Shown in pieces: positions 24,100 through 35,411 of a stretch of DNA of 64,000 nt; the first letter of the stretch is position 1, and every line of letters begins with the position of its first letter. The DNA lies in the NCBI GenBank assembly GCA_036768485.1, contig JAVLUZ010000768.1, positions 30,743-94,742 on the forward strand, written 5' to 3'. The notes below the pieces were generated by a model. It worked only from the letters and a program-made list of their open reading frames with translations. It searched no databases and was not told the DNA's origin. A program made the translations under genes and the position numbers. This DNA is from Mermis nigrescens. Lineage: Eukaryota > Nematoda > Enoplea > Mermithida > Mermithidae.

Positions 24100-25861
24100 A
24101 TCAGGCTAAACTCCATGAGTTTTGTACAGGATCTTAAAAACACGTCAAAATTCAAAATTTATACTTATACGACCTAAATCACACATTGATAAAGCGGTCA
24201 AATCCAGGCGTCAATTTATTCGCAAAAAAACGCAGTCTAATTGTATCGAACACTCATTTTACGACATATATGTAAAAATTTGCCGAAAATCGACAAATAT
24301 GTTAGTTTGCCGATCGGAAATCGGCTCAGATATGCCGCCTAGCGTTAAAAATCTTCACACTGCACGGAGCAATGGTGCTGACTTGGCAGATCGGACGAGA
24401 TATTTTCTCATCAGTATGGTCGTAGACATTACAAATTTTATGTCGATTGTATAAGTAATGCACATGCCGGAGAAAATCAGCTTTTTGGCATAAAAAGAAC
24501 ATTTTCTGAGGAAAATATGACAAAAAGCGGCCAAAATTGAATTTAAGTTGTAAAATTACTGCATGGGTGCCTAGAAACTGTGAAATAACATGTTTTAATG
24601 CTATTACAGCATTTATAATTGCTCGATGTTTATTCTAAAAATAATTTTTGATGCCCTTCAGTTGGCCATGCTGCGCATTTCATTGGACCAACGTGTGGAC
24701 GTTTTCTGAGAAAAATGAGGCGAAATTATGATTTAGATTGTTAAAAATCATTATCAGCCCGCAAATTCTTAAAAATGATCATGACATATAGTTTAATTTG
24801 CAACGTGTTTACTTTTGTCGTTTTCTAGGGCAAATTTACGCATCTTTTGCGCCAAGATTCCTATTTCGGTTTCCATCACTTGTTTTCTTTTCTTTTTTTT
24901 TTTGTCAAGTATTTCCAGATATAGTCAAAATTTTTAAAATCTTTACATACTTTATGTTCTGGAAAGAATGAAAGCGAGCATTATCGCAAACGTCTCAAAT
25001 TTGTTTCAAAAATGAGTTTTATGATAATGTGACATTAAAAGCTTGAATCAGTGATCATTTCCTTAAAAACCACATAGTTTTTATTGACACATTGTTTGAT
25101 ATTTCTTCGCTTTATAATGTTTTGCTTGCAGACATACACAGCTCGATATTTCTGGGGGCTGAAACCTTAAAGTTTTTTAAAAGTGCCTTTTTTAGGCCGA
25201 AAACGATGGAAGCTAGTTAAAAACACGATTATTAAGCGTTTTTTGGTGATGCTGACACTTCTTAGAACATAAAAAACACAATAAAATTTGCAAAAAATCG
25301 AAAAAAGTGCTACATTGACCAAAATATAGTCAAAAAACGACTATTGCTGAAGTACCGAAAATCTTGCACGTTTGAGCCATCAGATAAGCTATGGACACTT
25401 CCGACGAGATTTTCCTGAAAAAGCGTGAATTCTGGGGTTTTGAAGGCCTCTAACTCACTAATCGTGTATGTTTGTTTGTCTCTCTCTCTTGTCGTCAGAA
25501 TTTTCTCACTTTTCCATTTAGGGTTTTATCAGTCAAAATTTACGCATCTGGTCTGGCTGAACCCCAAACGGGCCCCTAGTCAGGCAATATTGATTTGATA
25601 TTCAACTGAGATGATATTTTTCTGTTGCTTCACCGAATAATTAACCTTTCTATTGATAAGCTGTCATATGTGCTTGTAATCCTTAATGCCCAATAATTTT
25701 GCTTAAATAAATGAGTAATACTTTTATGGAGGACCGTACCACATAAGTTTTTTCCTTTTTAAACAAAAAATCATATTCTTACCTTGCGTGGACATGAAAA
25801 ATTCTAAATTATTCGGATGGGGCAAAACCATAAAAACTGCTAAAAATAGCAATTCTGGCGT
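24100..25861. other. Indel-rich last array unit
   Basis: Compared with 4613-6840 and 19315-21500 this stretch has frequent single-base losses, often at homopolymers, and odd substitutions (gtgattacctg, ggcctctaactc). Similarity to the array stops at about 25862, inside a sequence continuous in other units. The pattern fits uncorrected long-read sequence beside the gap more than natural decay. Confidence 0.6.
24370..24427 (-). pseudogene. 5S rRNA fragment, 5' half, degraded
   Basis: Same half copy as elsewhere, but with several small deletions (gtgctgacttgg, gagatattttctcatcag). The surrounding 24.1-25.9 kb carries many similar one- to few-base losses. Confidence 0.8.
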
Positions 25862-25894
25862 TCCAAAAAAAACACTTACTTACCTGCAAGAGAG

Positions 25895-26385
<491 letters not shown>

Positions 26386-26500
26386 NNNNNNNNNNNNNNN
26401 NNNNNNNNNNNNNNNNNNNNNNNNNNNNNNNNNNNNNNNNNNNNNNNNNNNNNNNNNNNNNNNNNNNNNNNNNNNNNNNNNNNNNNNNNNNNNNNNNNNN
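26386..26500. other. Assembly gap (115 N)
   Basis: Run of N directly after the GA tract. Array length, and even adjacency of left and right sides, are not proven by this sequence. Confidence 0.99.
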
Positions 26501-27079
26501 AAAAATGGAGAAAGGCAAAAGCTGGCTGAAATCAGAAACAATTTGCTGAAGATAATCGTTGCTTTTAATTTTTAAACATTTCTAGCCAATACAAGTGATG
26601 CAAAAGCTTTTTTCATTGGAATTTTTATTCAAAACAGTCCAGAGCGTTGTTCCATTACCTAAGATATTCTTTTCGCGGCAGTTTCAAATCCTGTTGATTA
26701 CCTTTTGAGTCCATGCATTTAGAGAGTTGCTGAACTTTAAGCCCCAATTCGCACGCAACCCAGAATGTTGCTGACTTCAGCAGAACTTTTAAATATTCAC
26801 AAAAAAATGTGAAAAACAGGTACATATATGGATGCTTTTACGCGGCGTTTTTTTAGCTAAAGGTAGGTTATATAAAGTTTTTTTTGGCTTTTCGCGTCAT
26901 TGACTCACTTCTGAAATCGTTCAAATCCATTTAATTTGTTTAGAAGTTTGACATCCTAAAAAGAACACCATCGCCAGAAAGGTTAAAAAATACGCGTATC
27001 CAGTTTTAAAACCAAAAAGCAATTCTAATAAAAAATTTCGATGTCAACCCGAGAATTATTGTACTGCATTTGTCTTTAA
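26501..27079. other. AT-rich non-coding stretch
   Basis: No convincing exon, RNA gene or repeat seen. The upstream exons expected for the Ly6-like exon at 27519 were looked for here and not found. Confidence 0.5.
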
Positions 27080-27240
27080 TCTGTTTCACATAACTTCGTG
27101 CATAAATTTTAAGAATTTTTGTCGACAGTAAGTCTATGGTTACGATAATTATATAACAGATCAATGCTATAATCGCAATCTGTCACCTTATTGTCGGAGA
27201 TAATTTTTAAAATTTATGACCGAACTTCTGTGAGACAGTG
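27080..27240. mobile_element. MITE with about 34-bp TIRs, family GTCTRTTTCAC
   Basis: Left end CTGTTTCACATAACTTCG and inverted right end CTGTCTCACAGAAGTTCG continue as matching arms of about 34 bp (both include GCATAAATTTTAA or a close variant). Related copies at 27340-27491 and 39148-39481. Confidence 0.7.
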
Positions 27241-27339
27241 CTAAATAGCTATATGTGCACAACTTTAAAGTAAACTTACAAATTGTAGAATCGAATTTGA
27301 TATTATGACGCAAACTATATAATCTAAAACAATAACTGT

Positions 27340-27491
27340 AGTCTATTTCACATAATGTTGGACATTAATTTTGAGAGTTTTTATCGACAGTACGCCGACA
27401 GATTACGATAATATATCAGATTAAAAGGCAATATGTCAGCTTTCTGAGATAGTTCTTAAAACTTATGCCCAAACTCGTCTGAAACAGACCA
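27340..27491. mobile_element. MITE, same family, beside the Ly6-like exon
   Basis: Left GTCTATTTCACATAATG and right end GTCTGTTTCAGACGAG (inverted) with arms of about 35 bp. It ends less than 30 bp before the splice acceptor of the exon at 27519, so it forms most of that intron's 3' end. Confidence 0.7.
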
Positions 27492-27518
27492 TAATTGGTA
27501 AAAGTCTTTTTTCTTAAG

Positions 27519-27844
27519 ATTCGCCTCCGGTTACTAAGAAGACGTGTATTCAACAGCAGCCTCATAAGACCGGATGCTTAGTCAGCGTTTCGGATGGAGT
27601 TGAGAGCATCCATTGCTATTGTTCGTACGAATTTTGCAACTCTGATAAAGAACTCACAAGACTGGGGCTTAAATCACGTGATCAAATTTTGCCAGATAAC
27701 GATAGGCGGGACTATACGAGAGATTCACTAACGAATCATAACAGGCGACGAACGTCGAAAAATAAGGCATTCGAGAACGCAATTTCAAGATTTAAATATA
27801 TTTTAGTGTTCCTTAGTATATTTTATTACTTCAAGCTAATTTAG
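27519..27844 (+). CDS. Ly6/uPAR-type protein, orphan last exon
   Basis: After the acceptor TTTTTTCTTAAG the frame runs 108 codons to TAG. It holds KKTCIQQQPHKTGCLVSVSDGVE followed by the Ly6 end signature CYCSYEFCNS (C-x-C-x4-CN; shown split), a polar stretch rich in Arg/Asp, and a hydrophobic tail FKYILVFLSIFYYFKLI as in GPI-anchored or tail-anchored members. Comparable to exon 3 of the minus-strand Ly6 gene at 32227-35411, which has CYCIFDECN. The exon starts with two bases of a split codon, so an upstream exon ending in phase 1 is required; none is visible between the gap and this exon. Possible AATAAA signals lie about 0.7 kb downstream (near 28521 and 28537). Confidence 0.7.
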
Positions 27845-28998
27845 AAGAAAGTAAACAGTTATATCAAAATATATCAAATGTATCAAATCTGCACAGTTTT
27901 ACACTAAAAACTCGTATTTCTTGCTTTTAAGCAATTCTCAGTCACCTGAACATTCGGTCCTGGATTTGATATCTAATTCAAAACAACTTTGCTGAGATCT
28001 CGGAAACTTGTAGGTTGTCGTGGCGAATCTCGAATTTTAGTTAGGGGGTCCCCAAGTTTTCCACAGTCAAAATAGGCCCACAAATTAGCCCTTTAAGTAT
28101 GATATATCATTATGTTTCTCTGACTCTAGTGAAAATCCATCAGCGCGAAGCATCTGGAAATTTGCGAAATTTAGACTATGAAACGTTTATAAGCTTGAAT
28201 TACTGTTCAATTTCCTGTTATGGAATTTGACACGGAGCGCCGAAAACTTTTAAAGTTATGCTTGAAAATAGAAGACGAAGCGTCGGAAAAGTTTGATAAA
28301 TTATTATCAATGATGGCCAAAAGCCATTGCAAATTACATATCCATTCTTTATCTCGATGCCCCCTTAATCCGTCAACGTTATTTAGGTACCTGTATAGTT
28401 TTACTTAATATTTTCCCGTTTAATGAGCATATGTCCATTCACCCTTAATTCGTCTGCCTGTTACTGAAGTGTTAACTTTTTTGATTCGTCTTAGCAAAAC
28501 TAAAAACAGGTGCCGTAGAAATAAATATGTAAAATAAAAGCAATTTTCATTCGCTTTATAATTAAAAATCTTTCTCTGAAAGTACCGATTCTTATTTGAA
28601 AATTTTCAATAATTATATAAAAAACCGTACTCGTTTAAAAACTAAGTAACCTACGCAAAAATAAGACAAAAATGTACATTTGCGCAAGCACATCCACTTA
28701 TAATTCATTTTTTTATTAAAATTCTCTGGGGCGTTTTAAATCGTCCGCTGGACGTCCACCAGCTACGAATTGTTATAAATTGAATCGTAGTCTATTGTGA
28801 CCTATTTATATTATGTAGATACCCTTAGGGCTTTGTAAGCGTCCGTTGTAACAAGTGTTACAATTTATTCTTAGCCATTACTTTATATGAAGCATTATTG
28901 CAAGGCTTAGAGCAAGTAATGTAGCTTACAGTCAGCTCTACGTAAGCATACATTTTAAACAAAAATTTTCAGTTACCGTAAATACTTTTCTATAATTA
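27845..28998. other. Non-coding; one short ORF overlapping repeat sequence
   Basis: The only frame of note (28220-28408) shares its second half with transposon sequence (ccattgcaaattacatatcc, compare 50214-50240), so I do not call it a gene. The rest is plain AT-rich sequence. Confidence 0.5.
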
Positions 28999-29006
28999 CG
29001 AGGAGC

Positions 29007-29158
29007 CAGTGGCGGATCCAGGATTTCCCTAAGGGGGCGGTACCCCTAAGGGGGGCGGAACCCTGACTTGGGCGGAAAAATTAGCCGTTTATCCCGAAAA
29101 TCGCTAAAAATCGCTCAAAAATCTTTAATTTTGCGCACTATTTTGGGCCAATGGGAGG
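29007..29158 (+). mobile_element. hAT-type MITE, family CAGTGGCGGATC, right end lost
   Basis: Begins CAGTGGCGGATCCAGG and follows the full copy at 40916-41096 up to GGGCCAATGGGAGG. The 8-bp TSD CGAGGAGC is perfect on both sides (28999-29006, 29159-29166), yet the last 30 or so bases including the right TIR are missing. Confidence 0.85.
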
Positions 29159-29349
29159 CGAGGAGCTGTATCTTTAAATGCAAGGGTGAATTTAAAGATG
29201 TGGCGGGGGCGACCATACTCATGCATGCCCAACATAGCTGAACAGATAAGCATTTATTTTTGGTTTTCAGGCCGTGAAAAATAAAACTTATGAATGGCGT
29301 TTGAGTTTGTTGGACGTTTTTCCAGAAACATTTTTTAGGGAAAGAATAT

Positions 29350-29490
29350 TTAATTTTTTCTTGCAAAGTGCTCGATGAGAAACGTTAGAAAATGGTGTTT
29401 AACACCATACCAATATTTTTAAGACAGTTTTTGACCTTTAAAAATCAAGCACCCCCAGAATTTCGGTGCTGCCCACCTATACTTGCACAT
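29350..29490 (+). mobile_element. Fragment of MULE-like family (CGATGAGAAACGTT core)
   Basis: Shares CTCGATGAGAAACGTT, the following ATGGTGTTT and GACCTTTAAAAATC, and the end GGTGCTGCCCACCTAT with elements at 43932, 59373 and 60417. The left end is not recognisable here. Confidence 0.65.
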
Positions 29491-29510
29491 ATAAGATGGC
29501 ATGTACTTAC

Positions 29511-31204
29511 CATAGGCGTAGCCAGGGGGTGCATTGGGGGCACATTCCCCTCCCCCCGGAATTTTTCAGAAATATTGTTGATTTTTTTGTTGCAATAATG
29601 TGTGTCCAGAAAACTGAGTTAGGCAAAAACGTCAAAATTTTTCGGCGCTTCGCGCCGAGTCATATTATTTATTGTTATATAGATCCAATGAATTTAAAAG
29701 CTTGAATCAGCTAAAATAATCCAGCACTTCACATCACTGTAGTAATTTAATGCACTATTTGTTCGCTGAATGAAACTGTGCATGCTTGTTGAGCATAAAA
29801 GTGCGAAAATGATTGTGTACCAGTTTGTCTATTCTCTGCTTTCTTTGTCTTTCCTTACAAGGACACATAATCCCATTTTAAATGAAAGGAATGGCCAAAT
29901 TTTCTTATGTTTCTGCGCATTTCCTCTTTTCTGAACTACATCTTGTTAATAAGAAGGCCACACATGGGCCTGAAAACGGTAAGAACAGAATTTTCATTGA
30001 TACATTTTTCTATATCTTATTGGCAGCGACCCTTTGCTGCACTATGTAATTAGCAACGGTCGAAAAACGCATTTCAGCTCAGAAGTTTTGTGCAATGTAG
30101 GAGTTCATCATGAGGGCTTAGTGCAAAAAAGGACTATCTGCAATTTTTCAAAATCAGGTTCTCGGACGGCGCCATAAGCATTAGGGGTGCATCTAAAAGT
30201 GCTATGAAGGCCTATATGCGAAAATTAATATTATCTTGTCCACGTCTATTGATTATCACAGATAGGCCCTTTTAGCACTTTAAGATGCACCCCAGTAGCA
30301 CATGAAGCCACCTGAGAACCCAATCATGAAAAAATGCAGTTAGCCTTTTTTGGCACTAAGCCCTCGAATTGTAAGTGTTTTTGGGCTTGATAACCGAGAT
30401 TTGGCCGATTATGCGAAACGTTACTATTTACAATAAGATCTTTTTTCTAGAAAATTTTCCGGGACTATGCCCCGGACCCCCCTGGCAACGTTTGAGCGCA
30501 CCACCCCAGACCCTCGCAGCCGTAAAATCTCGTTGTTCATGTGCAACGAGATTTTAGGGAGAACAAGCCAGGTAAAAAAGTTGGGAATTTCTGAAAATTT
30601 CCGGCGTTTCGCGCCGGCATTAATTTGTCTGTTTTGTATGATTTAAGCGGTATAAATTGAGTTTAAAGTGCAAAAACGTCAAAATTTTCCGCGCATAGCG
30701 CCGCCAGTTACTGTTCTTTCTTTTTGTAAAGCTCCAGCATTGCGTTTAAAAGCCTGAATCACTCAAAATATCTTCAGACAAAGTTAGTAATTCGCAATTT
30801 TATTGTTAGAAAGTTGAACTGACGAAATTGTTTTGTACAAATTTGATAATTTTCTGCTCTGTCAGACTATTAATATTCACAGAGCTACAAAATGTTAAGG
30901 GCGGTAAAAAATGACTAAATTTCTTGGCAATTTGCGCCACTTATGATTTCCGATTCGTTTGTCAATAGAAAAGCCGTAAATTCTACATGGAAAGGGTAGA
31001 AATTCCAAAATTTTCGGCACTTCGCACCTTTTTACACCTTTTGTATATTTGATCGTTAGAAACCCATAAATTAGCTAGGCTACACTGCTAAAGGTCGAAA
31101 AACTCAGCTTTACTATACGATAACGTTACTGGCATTCGATGCAAAAGTAATCTTTAAAATTTTTTGTTCATGCCCCCCGAACCAAAATCCTGGCTAAGCC
31201 TCTG
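29511..31204. mobile_element. 1.7-kb hAT-type non-autonomous element
   Basis: Ends CATAGGCGTAGCCAGG and, inverted, CAGAGGCTTAGCCAGG match at 13 or 14 of 16 bases. Flanks GTACTTAC (29503-29510) and TTACTTAC (31205-31212) form an 8-bp TSD with one mismatch. No transposase frame is seen; the interior carries GGCGCTTCGCGCC-type hairpins (29644-29656, about 30601) and GC-rich pieces resembling other elements. Confidence 0.75.
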
Positions 31205-31242
31205 TTACTTACTTATACACATTAGGTAAGTACATATAACTA

Positions 31243-31463
31243 TAGTCCGTTTCAATAAACTTTGAGGTTTTTGAAAAAATTTAAAATGTTTGCAAAAGTG
31301 GTTTATATTATAGTTGTGATATTCTACGGTAGGTATATCGAGTTATGGTGAGACGCTTGCTATTGCCAAAGCGCATTACTGTATCAATAGTTTAAACCAC
31401 TTTTGTAGCCTGATTCATGCGAATTAAATTCAAAAGAAAACCTCAGTTAAATGAAACAAACTA
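31243..31463. mobile_element. MITE with about 34-bp TIRs, TA-flanked
   Basis: Left TAGTCCGTTTCAATAAACTT and inverted right TAGTTTGTTTCATTTAACTG continue into GAGGTTTT on both sides. Flanked by TA on each side, as for Tc1/mariner-type elements. The ends resemble the GTCTRTTTCAC family. Confidence 0.7.
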
Positions 31464-32226
31464 TACATATGTATGTACATAGTGATTATGCATGATAACT
31501 TTATTGCGTTTTTTCAATAAAGTATGCTACTAAAAGTCAAGTATCTTCAAATATAATTATTCAGAAATCTGGAACTGATAGATTTCCAGATATTCTCTGT
31601 CAGATATACAAAATCACATTTGGTTACAATACAACCCAATGAGCGCCAAAAGCAAATATTGCCTTTTGATCGAGCCGGGGATAAAATTGTTAGCTTTGTT
31701 GAGCAAGACTTAGTGATGATATTAATGTTACAGTAAACCAAAAAATAACTTAATTTGAGACTTTGATAACGATTACGAGCACATTTGCAAAGAATTCTTA
31801 AACTTTGTCTGTTTACCATGTGCACAACATGGCCATTAACTCCTGAACCCTCACATCTGGATGTGTAGCAATTTAGAGCATTTTATTCATACTTTTTTTC
31901 TCACAAATTATGCTCGAGTCATTTATTCACTTTCACAATAAAACACGATACGAATCTTTAATAGATTTATCTCTAGACGCATTATTTTGTTGATAGGAGG
32001 AATTATTGCCCAAAAATGCATTAAAAAACTTGAAAATCAGCAATTTTTCTGAAACTTTATACCTCTAAGTTTCTAAAGGGTCTTGCTTTATTTCTATTGC
32101 ATAGCAAAGCTCTAACGCCAGTTCAGTCATCAAGCATTTTCTCTTCTATTGCTTACCAGGAAAAGGGAGTAGTTTTGCTAAATTATCTTTTTGTAGATCT
32201 GTCAATAACAGGATAGATAATCCACT
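31464..32226. other. 3' flank of the Ly6 gene
   Basis: AT-rich, no exon seen. It contains AATAAA on the minus strand at 32087-32092, about 135 bp after the Ly6 stop, a plausible poly(A) signal. Confidence 0.5.
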
Positions 32227-35200
32227 TCAGCAAGTTCGAACACACATGGTATTCACAATCAAAAGCACAAAAGTACCTGTTAAAAACAAACACAAAAATA
32301 TAATCATGATTAAGTAATTTGTGGACATGGTTTCGATGGATCTATCGTCTAATCGATTTATTCCTCTACTGTCAGTTCGCAGCGGTCTTTGAATCTTATT
32401 GCTAAAATTATGCGGCGAGCTATTCCGTTCTAGAAATAGAAAAGTAAAAAACTGCACCATGCGGAAGCGAGACTTCTTCCAAACAATATTTACTTACGTT
32501 TGTATTGTTCTCTAAGCGTGTTTGTCAAAAAATACAATGCATCCAACAAAGCAGTTCGAAGAAAAACTCAGTAAGTTTAATAAACTTTAGGTAGGTAGGT
32601 ACAATAAATTTTCAGGTCAAAAGTGTTCGATTCTGGATGAAAAAACAAAGTAAGCCAAATTATTTGGAAGAAATCATTGCTTGCCTCAAAAAATGACAGC
32701 CCTACATATCCAATTCCAAAATAATATTTTCCCCTTTATAAGGAATACTTCAGAATATTTGAAATAATGAGCACATGTTACTTGTTTGAGCATCAAGCAG
32801 ATTTTTACGCAGACCAATGCCTGCTTTGATTAATTCGGCTTCGGAATTGCATTCGTCAAAAATACAATAACACTGAACACTTTGAACGCCGTCGGGGTAA
32901 GTGATAAGGCATTCTGATCGGAACTTTCTTTGCACACTACATGCCTTTTTAACAACCATTCTTGTCACTAAGAAAAAATACATTTTTTAGAAACGCGGAT
33001 TTAGAGGGGGGCAGGGGCGGCCGCCTCCTATTATGAAAATAAAGTTGTTGCAATAGAGAATAATGTGTAATTTTTATGATTATAACCATTTTTATGACGA
33101 TTTTCCAACATTTTCCGGCGCTTCGCGCTGGGTAGTACCTACTCATTAGTGACATTTACTGACTTCCTTGTTGCTCTATAAACTTTATTTTTTTACAACA
33201 TTTTTTTATTTTTTGCACTCATTTCGCGCGTTTATCGTCGAAAACGTTCAAAATTTTCAATTTTTTCGAGGATTCTGTCTATAAAAAGACGGCGAAAACC
33301 GACACTTTAAGCATAACGGAAGGACTTTTGGACAATTTTCGACATTATTTGGAATATTTAGCATTCGCCTCCCTGTCAAAAAATCCTGGACCTGCCACTG
33401 AACCATAACCTATGTATGTAGTTTTGGGAAGGATATATTTCTTTGAATGCATTATTCAATTAAAGGATTAATTCGATCAAAACCAAGAGTAAATTACCGT
33501 GAGTGATCACTATTTATTTTAATTTTAAGAACACTTATGGAAATACTAAAGATCGATGAAGATCATGATGTGTAGGCAAATCCTATCAACGAAACCCAGC
33601 AAGCCGGCTTCTTCTGTACTTCTAGTAAGGACTAGACATGTACACGAAGGGGATTGGAGGTCTAGACCATACATGCACAGCATGGGAATTATGGGGAGTC
33701 GGGCCCCAACAAATTTTAAATAGTGCCCTTCTGGGCTAAAAAACGAAGGGTACACGTCAAAAACACTGTTTTTGGACGTTTCAGACAATGCTCGTTCTTT
33801 CTAAAACGTGAAAATGTAAAAAAAAATTTCAAAAAAAATTGAAAAAATTGATTAAATCGAACAAAATATAGTCAAAATGTGTTTTTGAGCCAAAAATGAG
33901 CTAAAAACGCTTAAAGGAGCACACTTTTTACGTTTTTTGAAACTTTTACCAACTTTAACAAAAAATCGACAATTCTGGGGGGATCGCAGCCATTTTGCGG
34001 GGGAAGTTGCCATTCTGGGGGAAAATAAATGAATAGAAAAATTATAAATTATTCTGGGGAAATAAATGGATTGAAATCAAAATTGAAATAAAAAAAGCAT
34101 TTGTACCACTTTTTGAGGCCATTTAAGCTCGAAAAGCCTCCTGGCCGACCCGAAACCTGCCATGCTGTGCATTTATGGTAGAGGCCATAGATGCACAACA
34201 GGGCCGATCTGGGGGGAGTCAGCCGGTCTGGGGGATGATCAAGAACTGAGCTTTTTTGTGCCAAAATGACATCAAAAGCTGGTATAAGCGCTAAAATAGT
34301 GTTAAAACTACGTTATCACACAGTTTCTGGTAAATTAAAGGTAACTTTAAAGCCATTTTTGACCTTCATTTTGTCTCATTTTCCCCAAAAAAATTTCCTA
34401 TTTTTCCATTCTGGAAGGGGTCTACTAGACCTCCTAACCTCCACGTGCATGTCTGGCAGGACCCTTTCGAGCGGAAAATATATGTAAAGGATTCAACATA
34501 AAAAACAATTTATAATTTCGATGTTTACGTAAATATGCGCTGGGAAAATATACGTTTTTTCAATGCTTCAGTACGTTCAGACAATATCAAAGCGTAAAAC
34601 AGACAAAAGGCTTAGCGAAGGTTCAGGGCCATCTTTTCATCTGTAAACGTAAACTTGCGTTTTTCTTGTGAAAACGGAAACTAATTATAATGCTTAGGCA
34701 TGACTGGACGAAAAAAGCCCATCAGAAACAAAAATATATGCTTACGTCCATTAGAAGCTTCAATGAGTACGCACGAAACGCCAAAGCATTCACCGTAGTC
34801 GCATGTACCAAACTTTTGCTCGCACTGCTTGCATTTAACGGCTTTTACTGTAAAAAAATAAAATTCAGGAAAAAAGTGAAAATCTTTTCCTCGAAAGTAA
34901 TCACTAAAAATATTATTAACGAATTAGCATAAATCATAGTTGACTGTGCGATATAGTGCATTTAGATTATTAGTTCAAGCACTATTAAAAAATAATATAT
35001 CTCCCACTATATTTTATTTAAACAGTCATCATTAATTTCCTTTAATTCTACGTTGAAAAAAATAAAAATACAAACTCAAGAGTGTTTAAAGACGAGATTA
35101 TTCGCAGTAGAAAAATAAGAAATTTAGAGCACATTTCAGTAAACCTATCCAGACTGAATTAAAGTCATGTCGTCCTCTCATAATCTTTTAAGCGTATTTT

Positions 35201-35411
35201 GACGAGGTAAAAAGAAGAAAGTTCTGAATTTTGCATTTTTATCGCAATTAATAATCTTTTCCCTTTAGCACTTTGGAAATTTAATCTTTTTCTAGCTGAC
35301 TAAACAAGCAAAAATCGTCAAGGAAGATAGCTCACCTTTCGGAAAAACATCCGGATTTGCCAAAATTGTAATATAATATAAAAAATAACGGAGCCAGGTC
35401 AACAGCATCAT
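32227..35411 (-). CDS. Ly6/uPAR-type small membrane-anchored protein, four exons
   Basis: Exons 35336-35411, 34746-34847, 32782-32967 and 32227-32429 are bounded by GT...AG (donors GTGAGC, GTAAGC, GTAACA; acceptors TTTTACAG, TTTCTTAG, ATTTCTAG) and join in phase to 188 codons. Exon 1 encodes a signal peptide (MMLLTWLRYFLYYITILA). Exons 2 and 3 hold the cysteine pattern CKQCEQ, CDYGECFGVSC, KKACSVQ, RSEC and the family end CYCIFDECN. Exon 4 adds a polar linker and a C-terminal hydrophobic segment (YLIMIIFLCLFLTGTFVLL), fitting a GPI signal or tail anchor. Proteins of this three-finger fold are secreted or surface-bound and often act on ion channels or septate junctions; which one this is cannot be said. 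Start: two adjacent ATG; the frame is open further upstream, but the MM start gives a normal signal peptide. Confidence 0.85.
32994..33400. mobile_element. Long member of the CAGTGGCGGATC family
   Basis: Right end, read inverted, is CAGTGGCAGGTCCAGGATTT; left part reads GCGGATTTAGAGGGGGG. The interior includes a GGCGCTTCGCGCT hairpin near 33118 followed by the TAGTACCTACTC stretch also seen at 44720. No clear TSD; the left end is uncertain. It lies about 27 bp outside Ly6 exon 3, inside intron 2. Confidence 0.6.
33560..34490. mobile_element. Composite of old transposon fragments in Ly6 intron 2
   Basis: Contains phrases typical of the other elements here: ACATGCACAGCATGGGAATT, a TTTTTGACGTTT run, GGGGGGATCGCAGCC, and two TGCACA(G/A)CA boxes. 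Boundaries not resolvable by eye; no gene seen. Confidence 0.5.

Larger units (their letters stand above)
1..25861 (-). repeat. 5S rDNA tandem array with long spacers and higher-order organisation
   Basis: Full 5S genes start at + coordinates 864, 4613, 9022, 13533, 19315 and 23720, all minus strand, giving units of 3749, 4409, 4511, 5782 and 4405 bp; a further 5S copy is cut by the left window edge. Units 4613-9021 and 19315-23719 are nearly identical, and block 1-4612 is largely repeated by the surroundings of 13533-19314, so the array has a higher-order period near 14.70 kb. Unit length differences come from discrete events: a roughly 3-kb deletion in the first spacer, a missing 606-bp module in the second unit, and 606-bp plus 822-bp duplications in the fifth. 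Apart from the 5S genes the units hold no intact conventional gene; many short ORFs recur only because the DNA recurs. Confidence 0.95.

Noticed and set aside
26501..27500. Upstream exons for the plus-strand Ly6-like gene
   Set aside because: No cysteine-rich frame with splice sites; the region is mainly two MITEs.
28220..28408. 62-residue ORF with charged start and a GT after its end
   Set aside because: Its second half is shared with transposon sequence (compare 50214-50240), and no acceptor exon follows.
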